In this document: positions 19,945 through 29,222 of the stretch, piece by piece | Numbering within the stretch: position 1 is the first letter of the stretch | Layout of the letters: every line of letters starts with the position of its first letter | Assembly (NCBI GenBank): GCA_022509185.1 | Contig: JAFLTS010000015.1 | Span: 1 to 64,000 of the forward strand | Length of the DNA stretch: 64,000 bases | Direction: 5' to 3' | Origin: Muribaculaceae bacterium | Lineage (GTDB): Bacteria; Bacteroidota; Bacteroidia; Bacteroidales; Muribaculaceae | Position numbers and translations under genes: made by a program | The notes under the pieces: model-generated | What the model was told of the DNA's origin: nothing | What the model saw: only the letters and a program-made list of their open reading frames with translations | The model's database searches: none

Positions 19945-20622
19945 TTAGATTCTTTCTAATAGAGTTTTAAGGACTTCAAAATTTTTTCGTGGAGCAGTTT
20001 CCCAGAAATTATTATATTGAGCAATATTTTCACCTTCTCCCGGAGTATCACTAACAACACGTATTATAGCAAAAGGTATGCCATATTTTTTACAGGCATG
20101 AGCAATAGAAGCCGATTCCATATCTACTGCCTTCACTTCAGGAAAATCAGACTTAATAGAAACTATTTCTTCAGATTTAGAAATGAATTTATCCCCACTG
20201 CATAATAGTCCTCTTTCTATTGGTAGTGAAAAATTTGATTCATTTATTAAATCTGTCACCAAAGAAGAAGGTATAAAATAAAGAGGCATTCCATCAGCTT
20301 GGCCAGGATTTGTGCCCGGTCCACACCATACATCATGATATGCCACTTTATCCGGTATTAATAAACTTCCTATTGGCATTCCTGTTCCTCCGGCAACACC
20401 TGAATTTATTACAAGATCAGGGTTAAGATCTCTTAAAAGGGTAGTGGTATTTATTGCTGAATTAACCTTTCCTATTCCACATTTGGCCAAATAGACTTCA
20501 TTGTTACTGATACAACCATACCAAATTCTCGAGTTATCTCTCTCGATTTCTTTAACATTATCGATATGTTCAAGAAGGAGATCCACCTCCTTATCCATTG
20601 CAGCAAGGACTAAAATTTTCAT
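19945..20622 (-). CDS. mtnN: 5'-methylthioadenosine/S-adenosylhomocysteine nucleosidase
   Basis: Cleaves adenine from MTA or SAH and so clears by-products of methylation and polyamine synthesis. The 225-residue PNP-fold protein has GIGKVNSAINTT, VINSGVAGG, GLLCSGDKFI, VDMESASIAH (substrate glutamate) and IRVVSDTPGE (catalytic aspartate). It is 11 bases downstream of dus. A futalosine hydrolase is the main alternative; the motifs favour MtnN. Confidence 0.88.
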   Translation of the reverse strand: MKILVLAAMDKEVDLLLEHIDNVKEIERDNSRIWYGCISNNEVYLAKCGIGKVNSAINTTTLLRDLNPDLVINSGVAGGTGMPIGSLLIPDKVAYHDVWCGPGTNPGQADGMPLYFIPSSLVTDLINESNFSLPIERGLLCSGDKFISKSEEIVSIKSDFPEVKAVDMESASIAHACKKYGIPFAIIRVVSDTPGEGENIAQYNNFWETAPRKNFEVLKTLLERI

Positions 20623-20633
20623 TATAAGTTATT

Positions 20634-21554
20634 TTATATGGATGCTACCGCTGTCTGATATTTAGATATATTTGTAGCTTTTTTTATGGCTTTCCATGAT
20701 TTTCTTCCTATTTCATCCTCAGCATATTCCCAGAAAGGCTGTATTTTAGAGATAATTTGAGAGTCTCCGCAAAGAATGTTTGAATAATGGTCAAATAATA
20801 ATTTATGAAAATAAAGCATTTTATCAATTCTTTTAGATTTGTCCCATTCATTTCCTTCCATATATTCCGATATTAAAGAAGGTCTTCCAAGAGTACCTCT
20901 TCCTGTCATGAATCCTTTAATTTCCGGGAACAGTCTTGTAATCTTATTTATATCTTCCGGAGTTTTTAAATCTCCATTATAGATGACGGGATTCACACTA
21001 TTTGCTAAAAAATTTCTGAACTGAATTAAATCCACTTCTCCAGCATATTGTTGTTTGGCTATTCTTGGATGCAAAGTAATATGCTTTAACTTCACCCTAT
21101 TTAGAAAGGGGAGTAGAACCTTCCATTCCTCCGGTGAATTCAATCCTAAACGCATTTTGACAGAAAACAATATAGAAGGGTTCTCTTCTATAATTTTCAA
21201 AATATTTTCTGCCAATTCCTGCTTTATTATTGTAGATGCTCCTCTTCCATGTCCGGTTTGAAGAGGGAATGGGCATCCCATATTCAAATCTATCTCTTTA
21301 ACGTTCTCCTTTTTTAATTTTTCTACTAAAGAATTAAGCTCCTTTTCATCTTTAAAAATAATCTGTGGCACCAGATTATGATTGGTATTAAGGTAAGAAG
21401 TTATATCCTTATGGTCCTTTTGCCTTATATCTCCTTTTTCCAATCGTATAAACGGAGTATAAAATACAACACCTGTACCGTATACTTTTTCATGAAAATG
21501 CCTGTATGCTGCATCTGTGTGACCCTGTACGGGAGCGAAAGAAACTGATTTCAT
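20634..21554 (-). CDS. dus: tRNA-dihydrouridine synthase (Dus)
   Basis: FMN enzyme that reduces uridines in tRNA. I use the ATG at 21554 (MKSVSFAPVQGHTD), eight bases past the DUF486 stop; a longer reading would overlap that gene. The catalytic cysteine is in NMGCPFP (Cys94), with VKMRLGL, HITLHPRIAKQQYAG, VIYNGD and FMTGRGTLGRP. Length is 306 residues. The Dus subfamily (A, B or C) cannot be fixed by eye. Confidence 0.92.
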   Translation of the reverse strand: MKSVSFAPVQGHTDAAYRHFHEKVYGTGVVFYTPFIRLEKGDIRQKDHKDITSYLNTNHNLVPQIIFKDEKELNSLVEKLKKENVKEIDLNMGCPFPLQTGHGRGASTIIKQELAENILKIIEENPSILFSVKMRLGLNSPEEWKVLLPFLNRVKLKHITLHPRIAKQQYAGEVDLIQFRNFLANSVNPVIYNGDLKTPEDINKITRLFPEIKGFMTGRGTLGRPSLISEYMEGNEWDKSKRIDKMLYFHKLLFDHYSNILCGDSQIISKIQPFWEYAEDEIGRKSWKAIKKATNISKYQTAVASI

Positions 21555-21561
21555 ATTACGT

Positions 21562-21939
21562 TTAATTTTTTGGTAGAAAGGTGAAACACACAGCACCAAT
21601 CAAACAAATGAAAGCCGCTATATGATTCCAATGTAGTTTCTCTCCACTAAACATAAACATCGCCACTATAGTAAAAACAGTAAGGGTAATTACTTCTTGA
21701 ATAATTTTTAATTGGAACAATGAGAAAGGTCCACCATTTTCTTGAAACCCCATTCTATTGGCCGGGACTTGAAAACTATATTCAAAAAGTGCTATTCCCC
21801 AAGACACTAAAACTACAAGATAAAGCGGCCAGTTTTTTGAAACACCGGAAGTTTGTAGTTTTAAATGACCATACCAGGCAAAAGTCATGAATATGTTAGA
21901 TATAATCAATAATAATATCGTGACAAGATATCCTTTCAT
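21562..21939 (-). CDS. DUF486 small membrane protein (DMT superfamily)
   Basis: A 125-residue protein with four hydrophobic helices and the DUF486 features TFAWYGHLK, LVVLVSWGIALFEYSFQVPANR and GPFSLFQLKIIQEVITL. DUF486 resembles one half of a drug/metabolite transporter. Function is unknown. It has its own TAATTTTG box, which mirrors that of metF. Confidence 0.88.
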   Translation of the reverse strand: MKGYLVTILLLIISNIFMTFAWYGHLKLQTSGVSKNWPLYLVVLVSWGIALFEYSFQVPANRMGFQENGGPFSLFQLKIIQEVITLTVFTIVAMFMFSGEKLHWNHIAAFICLIGAVCFTFLPKN

Positions 21940-21970
21940 ATTGAAATGTGGAAATTTATAAATAAATTAC

Positions 21971-22023
21971 ATGCAAAATTACAGAATTTTCAAGAGATTG
22001 AAGGATAATGTGTAATTTTGCAT
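21971..22023. promoter_or_regulatory. Divergent promoters of DUF486 gene and metF, forming a 13-bp inverted repeat
   Basis: ATGCAAAATTACA (21971-21983) and TGTAATTTTGCAT (22011-22023) are exact inverted copies 27 bases apart. Each contains TAATTTTG pointing outward, towards the DUF486 gene on the minus strand and metF on the plus strand. Two identical minus-7 regions explain the symmetry without a repressor. Confidence 0.6.
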
Positions 22024-22053
22024 AGGTAAAAAGAATAGGTTCAATATTTTACA

Positions 22054-23007
22054 ATGAAAATTTCAGATATTTTAAAGGATACAAATAATCCTATTTTTTC
22101 TTTTGAGATACTTCCACCTCTGAAAGGCAATAGTATTTATAAAGTATATGGAATTATTGACAAGCTTTTAAGGTTTAACCCTAAATTTGTGAATATCACA
22201 TCACATCACAGCGAATATATTTATAAACCTTTACCGGATGGTACTCATAAAAGGGTAAGTATTGTGAAGAGACCCGGAACTGTAGCAGTGTCAGCAGCCA
22301 TTCAAAACAAATATGGATTAATCCCTGTGCCTCATATTATTTGTAGTGGGTTTACTAAAGAAGAGACTGAGTATGCCCTGTTGGATCTTAATTTTCTTGG
22401 TATTGACAATCTTTTTATCGTGAGAGGAGATCAAAATACCAAAGATACAGAAAAACAAAATCCAGAAACTCACAATATCCATGCATCGGATTTACAAGAA
22501 CAAATAAACCTTTTTAATAAGGGAGTCGGTATTAACGATACTAAAATAGAAGGAATTGAAACTCCCTTTTCCTATGGAATGGCCTGTTATCCTGAAAAAC
22601 ATGAGGAATCACCGAATATGGATTCTGATATCTATTTTCTAAAGAAAAAGGTTGAAAATGGAGCATCTTATCTTATTTCCCAGATGTTCTTCGATAATGA
22701 GAAATTTTTCAATTTTGAGAAACGGTGTAGAGAGGAGGGAATTGATGTGCCAATTCTTCCGGGTTTAAAACCGATTACCAAGAAACACCATCTTAATATT
22801 TTGCCAAAGACTTTTAAGATAGATATTCCGGAAGAGCTGGCAGCCCGTATACGTGCATGTAAAAATGATGATGAAGTTAAAAATGTTGGAATAGAATGGG
22901 GAATTTCCCAAAGTAGAGATTTATTGAACAGGGGTTGTCCGGGTATTCATTTTTATACAATGAGTGCTGCAGACAGTGTAGAAAAAATCGCTGAAAAAAT
23001 ATTTTAA
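22054..23007 (+). CDS. metF: Methylenetetrahydrofolate reductase MetF
   Basis: FAD enzyme that reduces methylene-THF to methyl-THF, the methyl donor used by the next gene, metH. The 317-residue TIM barrel shows SFEILPP near the N terminus (catalytic Glu of the family), VNITSHH, HIICSGFTKEE, LFIVRGDQ, ISQMFFDNEKF and the C-terminal PGIHFYTMS. One base separates it from metH. I find no SAM or B12 riboswitch in the 114-base gap upstream. Confidence 0.96.
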   Translation: MKISDILKDTNNPIFSFEILPPLKGNSIYKVYGIIDKLLRFNPKFVNITSHHSEYIYKPLPDGTHKRVSIVKRPGTVAVSAAIQNKYGLIPVPHIICSGFTKEETEYALLDLNFLGIDNLFIVRGDQNTKDTEKQNPETHNIHASDLQEQINLFNKGVGINDTKIEGIETPFSYGMACYPEKHEESPNMDSDIYFLKKKVENGASYLISQMFFDNEKFFNFEKRCREEGIDVPILPGLKPITKKHHLNILPKTFKIDIPEELAARIRACKNDDEVKNVGIEWGISQSRDLLNRGCPGIHFYTMSAADSVEKIAEKIF

Positions 23008-23008
23008 A

Positions 23009-26000
23009 ATGAGAGACTTAAAGGAAGTTTTAAAAGAAAGAATCTTAATTCTCGATGGTGGTCTTGGCACCATGATTCAGCAATATAATTTTAGTGAGAT
23101 TGACTATCGGGGACGTGAGTTTTTATCCCATTCTATTCCTTTGTTTGGATTTAACGATTTGCTCTGTATTACTAAACCTTCTGCAATCTTAGATATACAC
23201 AGAGAATATCTTAAGGCCGGTGCTGACATTATAACGACAAATACTTTTAATGCTAATGCCATTTCGATGAAAGAATATGGTTTTGGGCATAAAGATAATC
23301 TCATTAGAAGAATCAATAAAGAGGGTGCTGAGTTAGCAATAAAAGCTGTAAAAGAATACGAAAGCATTTATAACTGTCCGGATCATTATGTTGGAGGCTC
23401 TATGGGTCCTACTAACCGTTCTGCTTCCATGAGTCCCGACATTTCAGATCCCCTAAAAAGAAATATTAGTTACGATGAACTTTTTGAGGCCTATTATCAA
23501 CAGGCCTCAGGTTTGTTAGAAGGAGGTATTGATTTATTCATCTGTGAAACATTCTTTGACACTTTAAATCTGAAGGCGGCAATTAATGGAGCTAATAAAG
23601 CTATGCATGATATGATGGCAAGAATTCCAATAATGGTTTCTGCCACTGTATCTGATAATGCCGGCAGATTATTATCAGGTCAGACATTAGAAGCTTTTGT
23701 AGCTTCCGTTAATGATTTAGATAATATAGAAATTATAGGATTGAACTGTGGATTCGGACCCGAAAGAATGAAAACATATCTTCAAGAAGTAAATAGTCTT
23801 AATTGTCATTTTACTTCTTGTCATCCAAATGCCGGTTTACCTGATGAATCCGGTTGCTATAATATGTCTCCGGATGAATTTACAGAAAAAATACAAGATT
23901 TGTTAGAAAATAATTTAGTGAATGTTATTGGTGGTTGTTGCGGCACAACTCCTTTGCACATTTATAAATTATCAAGACTGTTAAATAAAATTAACAACCC
24001 CAAAGTTTTACAAAGGACACAAGAAAATCTTAATCTATCTGGTCTTGATGTATTAAAGGTTTCCAATAATTTTTTAGTGATTGGAGAAAGATGTAATGTA
24101 GCTGGGTCTTCAAAATTTTTAAAATTAATTAAAGAAGGAGCGCTTGAGGAAGCAGCAGAAGTTGCAAAATCACAAATAGCTAAAGGAGCAAAAGTGGTAG
24201 ATATTAATATTGATGATCCACTTCTGAATTCTAAGGAAGAAATGATAAAATTTCTTAGATATATTCTTGCTGATCCAGATATAGCCAGATACCCTTTTAT
24301 GATTGATTCATCTAAATGGGAGGTTATTGAAGCCTCTTTAAAGGAGATTCAGGGAAAGGGTATTATCAATTCTCTTTCTTTAAAAGAGGGAGAAGAATCA
24401 TTTATTAAAAAAGCAAAGTTTATCAAAGAATTTGGATTTGCCCTTGTTGTCATGGCTTTTGACGAGACAGGACAAGCTGACACTTATGAAAAAAAAATAA
24501 AGGTCTGTGAAAGAAGTTATAAGTTACTGACTGAAAAATGTGGGTTCGGGCCTCAAGATATAATATTTGATGTAAATATCATGACTATAGGAACGGGAAT
24601 GAAAGAACATTCCCGCTATGGTTTAGATTTCCTTAAAGCAGTAAGTTGGATTAAAGAAAATCTTGCAGGTTGTAAAACATCAGGAGGAGTTAGTAATCTT
24701 TCATTTGCTTTCAGGGGTAAAAATAAGTTAAGAGAATATATGCATAATGTTTTCCTGTATTATGCCAGGAAAGCAGGATTGGACATGGCTATCATAAATC
24801 CAAGTCAAATAGAAAGTATCGAGAATGTACCTGCAGATATAAGGAAGTTGATAGAAGAACTAATTTTTGATACTAATCCCGAAGCCATAGAGAAGCTGAT
24901 TGAATGGACTAACAAGGAATCAACTCCTATTGAAGCAAAGGCAATCAAGTTCAAGACAAAAGAATTGAATGTAAGAGAGCAATTAATTGAAGATTTGAAA
25001 GAAGGAAAATTAATTGGGCTGGAATCACATATTCATAATGCTTTGAACGAAATTAAGGATCCAGTAAAAATAATTGAAGGACCCTTATTAGAAGGAATGA
25101 AGACCGTGGGACAACTATTTGGTGAAGGAAAGATGTTTCTTCCTCAGGTGGTAAAAACGGCACGAACTATGAAAAAAGCAGTAGAGATATTAACTCCTTA
25201 TATGACCTCAGGAAAAGAGAATAATTCTGAAAATAAATCAGGGAAAATCCTTATCGCCACAGTAAAAGGAGACGTACATGATATAGGGAAAAATATTGTT
25301 GCCACTGTTCTTTCCTGCAATAATTATGATGTTATAGATCTTGGAATAATGGTTCCGGGAGAAGATATAGTAAAAAAAGCTTTACAAGAAAAGCCCGATA
25401 TCATTTGTCTTTCAGGTTTGATAACACCGTCTTTGGCTGAAATGACAGAAACAGTCAAAAAATTAAAAGAAGCAGGAATTAGGGTTCCTGTAATGGTTGG
25501 AGGAGCTGCCACCTCCCTGTTACATACTGCTTTAAAAATAGCTCCTTATTATGATGGTCATATTTTTCATATGAATGATGCCTCTCAAAATCCAATTTTT
25601 GCAAATAAATTATTAAATCCAGAATTAAGTAAAGAATTAATAGAGGAAACTCAAAAAGAATATGAATTATTAAAGAAGCAAAACTCTGGGTCACACTTAG
25701 TTCCTTTCCCAAAAGTTTTGAAAATAGTTGAAAATAGAAATAAAAATATAGATAACCGCAATAAACCGAATGCGCCATTGGGTTTGCCTTTTATTATAGA
25801 ACTTCCATTTGAAGAATTGATAGAACTTATCAATTGGAAAATGTTTTTTTTAGCATGGAAACTTCAAGGAAAGTTTGTTGATGACATAATAAAAGGAGAA
25901 AATAAAGATATCTTGCTTATAAACCTTTCAAAGGAAGAAAAAAATAAGGCAACGGAGGCTTTCAAGTTATTTATTGACGCTCAGAATTGTTTAAAAGAAA

Positions 26001-26608
26001 TAAAAGAAGAAAAAATCTTTGATGGGAAAGCAATTTATAGATTTGAGAAAGCAACAGGAGATATTTCAGGTATAACTATAGCTGATAAATATTTTCCTAT
26101 GTTAAGGCAACAAAGAACAGATACTGATTTTTTATCATGCAGTGATTTCATAGCCTCAAAAAATGATTATATCGGTTTATTTTCTGTAACAGCAGGGCTC
26201 AATTTACAAAATAGAGCTCAAAAATATAATGAAGACGGTGAAACTTATAAAAGTCTTTTATATCATACACTAGGGGATAGAATAGTGGAGGCAGGGGCAG
26301 AATGGCTTAATAAATATATTTATAATAATTATTGGCCTATAGTTATTAGACCGGCATGGGGCTATCCAATGTTACCTGACCAAAAGATGATTTTAAAAAC
26401 TAAAGATTTTATACCTTATGAAAAAATAGGAATTAATCTGACAGAAAACGGAGCCATGTTTCCTCCCTCTTCAATTAGCGGAATATGGATTTCAAATCCT
26501 GATGCAAAATATTTCTTAATCGGAAAAATTGGTGAAGATCAAATTCAAATTTATTCTGAATATTTAGACCAAAATTTTAAAGAAGTTAAAGACCGACTTC
26601 GTCAATAA
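23009..26608 (+). CDS. metH: Cobalamin-dependent methionine synthase MetH
   Basis: Transfers the methyl group of methyl-THF to homocysteine via cobalamin. The 1199-residue protein has all four modules: homocysteine domain (1-320) with zinc ligands Cys247, Cys310 and Cys311 (GLNCGFG, GGCCGT); pterin domain (about 340-620, VIGERCNVAGSSKF); B12 cap and Rossmann domain with DVHDIGKN starting near residue 755 (the B12-ligating His); and the AdoMet activation domain (about 900-1199, RPAWGYP). Its last 23 bases overlap the 3' end of the AlkD-like gene on the other strand. Confidence 0.98.
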   Translation: MRDLKEVLKERILILDGGLGTMIQQYNFSEIDYRGREFLSHSIPLFGFNDLLCITKPSAILDIHREYLKAGADIITTNTFNANAISMKEYGFGHKDNLIRRINKEGAELAIKAVKEYESIYNCPDHYVGGSMGPTNRSASMSPDISDPLKRNISYDELFEAYYQQASGLLEGGIDLFICETFFDTLNLKAAINGANKAMHDMMARIPIMVSATVSDNAGRLLSGQTLEAFVASVNDLDNIEIIGLNCGFGPERMKTYLQEVNSLNCHFTSCHPNAGLPDESGCYNMSPDEFTEKIQDLLENNLVNVIGGCCGTTPLHIYKLSRLLNKINNPKVLQRTQENLNLSGLDVLKVSNNFLVIGERCNVAGSSKFLKLIKEGALEEAAEVAKSQIAKGAKVVDINIDDPLLNSKEEMIKFLRYILADPDIARYPFMIDSSKWEVIEASLKEIQGKGIINSLSLKEGEESFIKKAKFIKEFGFALVVMAFDETGQADTYEKKIKVCERSYKLLTEKCGFGPQDIIFDVNIMTIGTGMKEHSRYGLDFLKAVSWIKENLAGCKTSGGVSNLSFAFRGKNKLREYMHNVFLYYARKAGLDMAIINPSQIESIENVPADIRKLIEELIFDTNPEAIEKLIEWTNKESTPIEAKAIKFKTKELNVREQLIEDLKEGKLIGLESHIHNALNEIKDPVKIIEGPLLEGMKTVGQLFGEGKMFLPQVVKTARTMKKAVEILTPYMTSGKENNSENKSGKILIATVKGDVHDIGKNIVATVLSCNNYDVIDLGIMVPGEDIVKKALQEKPDIICLSGLITPSLAEMTETVKKLKEAGIRVPVMVGGAATSLLHTALKIAPYYDGHIFHMNDASQNPIFANKLLNPELSKELIEETQKEYELLKKQNSGSHLVPFPKVLKIVENRNKNIDNRNKPNAPLGLPFIIELPFEELIELINWKMFFLAWKLQGKFVDDIIKGENKDILLINLSKEEKNKATEAFKLFIDAQNCLKEIKEEKIFDGKAIYRFEKATGDISGITIADKYFPMLRQQRTDTDFLSCSDFIASKNDYIGLFSVTAGLNLQNRAQKYNEDGETYKSLLYHTLGDRIVEAGAEWLNKYIYNNYWPIVIRPAWGYPMLPDQKMILKTKDFIPYEKIGINLTENGAMFPPSSISGIWISNPDAKYFLIGKIGEDQIQIYSEYLDQNFKEVKDRLRQ

Positions 26609-27044
26609 GATTTTTTTGAAACATTTCAAGGCAATAAGAAGAAAGGGGAGAAAGATTTTTCTCTCCTTTTATTTCTGTAAAGATATCATGGGCCTTTGGT
26701 ATGTTTCTCAGAACTTTAAAAGCTAAAAATTCTGCTTGCTCAACACTTTCTATATCCCTAATAAGGTCTTTTGCAATTTCAGCTTGCAGATTCTCGGATG
26801 GCATAAGAAAAATAGACAATAAACGTGCTTCTCTTATTTTTTTTTCTTTCCAAAGAATAAGAGACAAATCAAGGTCTTTTGGATATTTTTTAGAAAGTTC
26901 CTTAAGTTGAGGCACATTTAATCCATAAATCAACGTACCTGCGGGGTAGATTTTTTTTAAATGATCAGTAATGATTCCATTCCGATATAGAAAAAAATCT
27001 TTTTTTATTTCATTTACTATTTTGTTTAATTCTTTTTCCTCCAT
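26586..27044 (-). CDS. Short AlkD-like HEAT-repeat protein (DNA alkylation repair family)
   Basis: A helical protein of 152 residues. The segment YGLNVPQLKELSKKYPKDLDL followed by paired helices (LSLILWKEKKIREARLLSIFLM, AEIAKDLIRDIESVEQAEFLAFKVLRNI) recalls the AlkC/AlkD fold, but typical AlkD is about 220-240 residues, so the last repeats are missing. No frameshift is evident downstream; the stop lies inside metH. Glycosylase activity is unproven. It precedes rlmH by two bases. Confidence 0.55.
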   Translation of the reverse strand: MEEKELNKIVNEIKKDFFLYRNGIITDHLKKIYPAGTLIYGLNVPQLKELSKKYPKDLDLSLILWKEKKIREARLLSIFLMPSENLQAEIAKDLIRDIESVEQAEFLAFKVLRNIPKAHDIFTEIKGEKNLSPLSSYCLEMFQKNLIDEVGL

Positions 27045-27046
27045 AA

Positions 27047-27520
27047 TTAGTCATGATGATAAGGTTCACCTTTTAAAATAGTCATTCCACGATATAATTG
27101 TTCAGATAGCAATAGTTTTGCCATTTCATGAGTTAAGGTCATTTTAGAAAGTGACAAAAGTTGATTAGCCCTTTTATAAATTTTGTTTGAAAAACCATAA
27201 GGACCTCCTATAATCAATAATACTCTCTTTCTTCCGGCATTCATATTTTTCTGAATCCATTCTGCAAATTCCCTAGAAGTATTTTCCTTTCCTTTTTCAT
27301 CCAAAAGCACTATAAAATCAGATGATGCTATATTATCTAAGATTTTATCTCCTTCTATTTCCTTTATCTCGTCTTTAGACAAGGACTTTACATTTTTAAT
27401 ATCAGGCAAAATTATGGAAGAATATTTTATATATCTCTCCAATCTTGTTTCAAACTGATTTATTCCTTCTGAAATCCATTTTGTACAAATTTTGCCAATA
27501 CTTAAAACACAAATTTCCAT
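27047..27520 (-). CDS. rlmH: 23S rRNA (pseudouridine1915-N3)-methyltransferase RlmH
   Basis: SPOUT methyltransferase acting on pseudouridine 1915 of the 70S ribosome. It has 157 residues with the diagnostic IGGPYGFS (SAM loop), LSLSKMTLTHEMAKLLLSEQLYRG and the C-terminal PYHHD. It is conserved and single-domain. Its 5' end faces the start of the HExxH gene on the other strand. Confidence 0.96.
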   Translation of the reverse strand: MEICVLSIGKICTKWISEGINQFETRLERYIKYSSIILPDIKNVKSLSKDEIKEIEGDKILDNIASSDFIVLLDEKGKENTSREFAEWIQKNMNAGRKRVLLIIGGPYGFSNKIYKRANQLLSLSKMTLTHEMAKLLLSEQLYRGMTILKGEPYHHD

Positions 27521-27542
27521 ATTGAAACGTTATAGGGATAAG

Positions 27543-27869
27543 ATGCCTGTTATTAAAAATAAGATATTACCATTTGGTAAAAAATTTTTTGCAATAAATC
27601 TTTGTGGATTAATTTTTGCAAAAGGAGAATGTTCTGAAGAAATTTTGAACCATGAAAGTATTCATTCACGCCAAATGTTGGAGTTATTAATCCTTCCTTT
27701 TTATATACTTTATATTTTTGAATGGAGTATTAAAATTTTAAAATACAAGGATAACTATCAGGCCTATAAAAGCATTTCCTTTGAAAGGGAGGCTTATGCA
27801 AATCAAAAAGATTTGAAATATCTTGAAAAAAGAAAACCTTATGGTTTTATTAAATATTATATTAGTTGA
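27543..27869 (+). CDS. Putative small zinc metallopeptidase-like protein (HExxH)
   Basis: I do not recognise a named family. With the ATG at 27543 the protein has 108 residues. It contains HESIH (residues 37-41), a hydrophobic stretch (ELLILPFYILYIFEWSI, about 48-64) and then ISFEREAYANQ (about 78-88), which offers a third ligand glutamate as in gluzincin-type proteases. The hydrophobic helix suggests membrane association. The ORF could be read 51 bases longer at the N terminus, but that part would overlap the rlmH start. It is convergent with the nitrilase gene, overlapping it by 13 bases. Confidence 0.65.
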   Translation: MPVIKNKILPFGKKFFAINLCGLIFAKGECSEEILNHESIHSRQMLELLILPFYILYIFEWSIKILKYKDNYQAYKSISFEREAYANQKDLKYLEKRKPYGFIKYYIS

Positions 27870-28654
27870 AATTCATCCGCGTCTTTCCAGGAAGGGAACT
27901 TATCTCTAAAATTTTTTAACCTTTGCATGGATAAACCGGCATATAGGACACCATCTCCATTTACATCCACAACCAGATCTTTTCCTTTATAATTAAAAAC
28001 ATGCGAACTTCCATTATAGTCTCCACCTAAATCATCAATACCACGGCAATTAACACCACAAACATATGAGGAATTTTCTATTGCTCGTGCCTTTAATAAA
28101 GTATCCCAAGTATCTATCCTCGATACAGGCCAATTTGCAACTGCTATGAGGAGATCATACTCATTCTTTTTATTGCGACACCATACCGGAAATCTCAAAT
28201 CATAACATACTATCATTGAAATCTTCCAACCTTTGTATATTAGGTTTAATTTTTGATCCCCTGCCTTGAATATCTTATGCTCACCCCCTGGGGAAAAAAG
28301 ATGTTTTTTTGCTGAATAAAAACAATTTCCGTCCGGTTGAATAAAAAAAGATCTGTTTAATAGATTTTCATCTTTTTTTCCAATAATACTACCCGCAACT
28401 GCTACATTATATTCTTTACTTAGTTCCTTTATAAGCGATATTGTCTTACCATTGTCAGATTCAGCAAGATTTACAATATCTTTTTGCATTTCAGAAGATG
28501 GAAATCCTGTTGAAAAGGTTTCCGGAAGTACTACTATATCTGTTTCCGGATTAATTTTTTTAAAGATATTCTTAAGACTTTCTAAATTTTTCTTTTTTTC
28601 GCCCCAAATTATTTCTAATGGAACAAGACAAAGGTTTAACTTATTTTCTAGCAT
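27857..28654 (-). CDS. Nitrilase-superfamily amidohydrolase (omega-amidase type)
   Basis: Carbon-nitrogen hydrolase of 265 residues. The catalytic triad is seen: Glu45 in LPETFSTGF, Lys117 in KKHLFSPGGEH and Cys150 in IVCYDLRFPVW. The combination resembles the YafV/Nit2 omega-amidase group, which hydrolyses alpha-ketoglutaramate-like amides; the substrate is inferred. It lies nine bases after the acyltransferase gene. Confidence 0.88.
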   Translation of the reverse strand: MLENKLNLCLVPLEIIWGEKKKNLESLKNIFKKINPETDIVVLPETFSTGFPSSEMQKDIVNLAESDNGKTISLIKELSKEYNVAVAGSIIGKKDENLLNRSFFIQPDGNCFYSAKKHLFSPGGEHKIFKAGDQKLNLIYKGWKISMIVCYDLRFPVWCRNKKNEYDLLIAVANWPVSRIDTWDTLLKARAIENSSYVCGVNCRGIDDLGGDYNGSSHVFNYKGKDLVVDVNGDGVLYAGLSMQRLKNFRDKFPSWKDADEFQLI

Positions 28655-28662
28655 ATAATTAA

Positions 28663-29205
28663 TTAAGGAATAAATTTTTCAGGATATTTTGCTGCATTAG
28701 CGAATTTGGAATAATACAATCTGATATTCTTCAAATCTATATCATAATCTCCCGATGGTTTGTATTCTTTCTTTATGAGTACTTCTTTATTTTTAAAATC
28801 AATGACGCCCAATTGAATGGGCACATTTGCTTTATATGAAATGGTTAAAAAGCCTGTTCTCCATTTTTCCACAGCACTTCTTGATCCCTCAGGAGTTACA
28901 GCTAAATTTAATTTATTTCTACTTTGAAAATCCTGAATAATTAAAGAAGTAAGAGAATTGGAAGAATCTGTTTTTACAGGGATCCCTCCTAGAGCTTTTA
29001 ATAAATATTTTAAAGGGAAGAAAAACCAGAATTCCTTCATAAGGAATGAAGCTTTTCTTCCCACTGAGCGGTATGCAAGCAAACCTGCAATAAAATCCCA
29101 ATTAGAAGTATGAGGGGCAACACAAATTACACATTTTGAGCGATATGGCACTTCTATATCGACTTTCCAGCCAGCACATTTTAGTAATAAGCCCCAAAAA
29201 TTCAT
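28663..29205 (-). CDS. PlsC-like acyltransferase
   Basis: A 180-residue member of the glycerol-phosphate acyltransferase superfamily. The H-x4-D motif is HTSNWD (His32, Asp37), and TPEGSRSAVEKWRTGF is the glycerol-phosphate binding block. It is shorter than typical PlsC and lacks an N-terminal membrane anchor, like many Bacteroidota copies. The acceptor lipid is not known. Confidence 0.85.
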   Translation of the reverse strand: MNFWGLLLKCAGWKVDIEVPYRSKCVICVAPHTSNWDFIAGLLAYRSVGRKASFLMKEFWFFFPLKYLLKALGGIPVKTDSSNSLTSLIIQDFQSRNKLNLAVTPEGSRSAVEKWRTGFLTISYKANVPIQLGVIDFKNKEVLIKKEYKPSGDYDIDLKNIRLYYSKFANAAKYPEKFIP

Positions 29206-29222
29206 ATCTCCTAATAAATAAA

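Noticed and set aside
21940-22053. SAM or cobalamin riboswitch before metF-metH
   Set aside because: No aptamer-like core is visible; the inverted repeat is explained by two outward minus-7 boxes.
26586-26608. Frameshift at the end of metH
   Set aside because: The metH activation domain is complete at 1199 residues; the overlap with the AlkD-like gene is a normal convergent arrangement.
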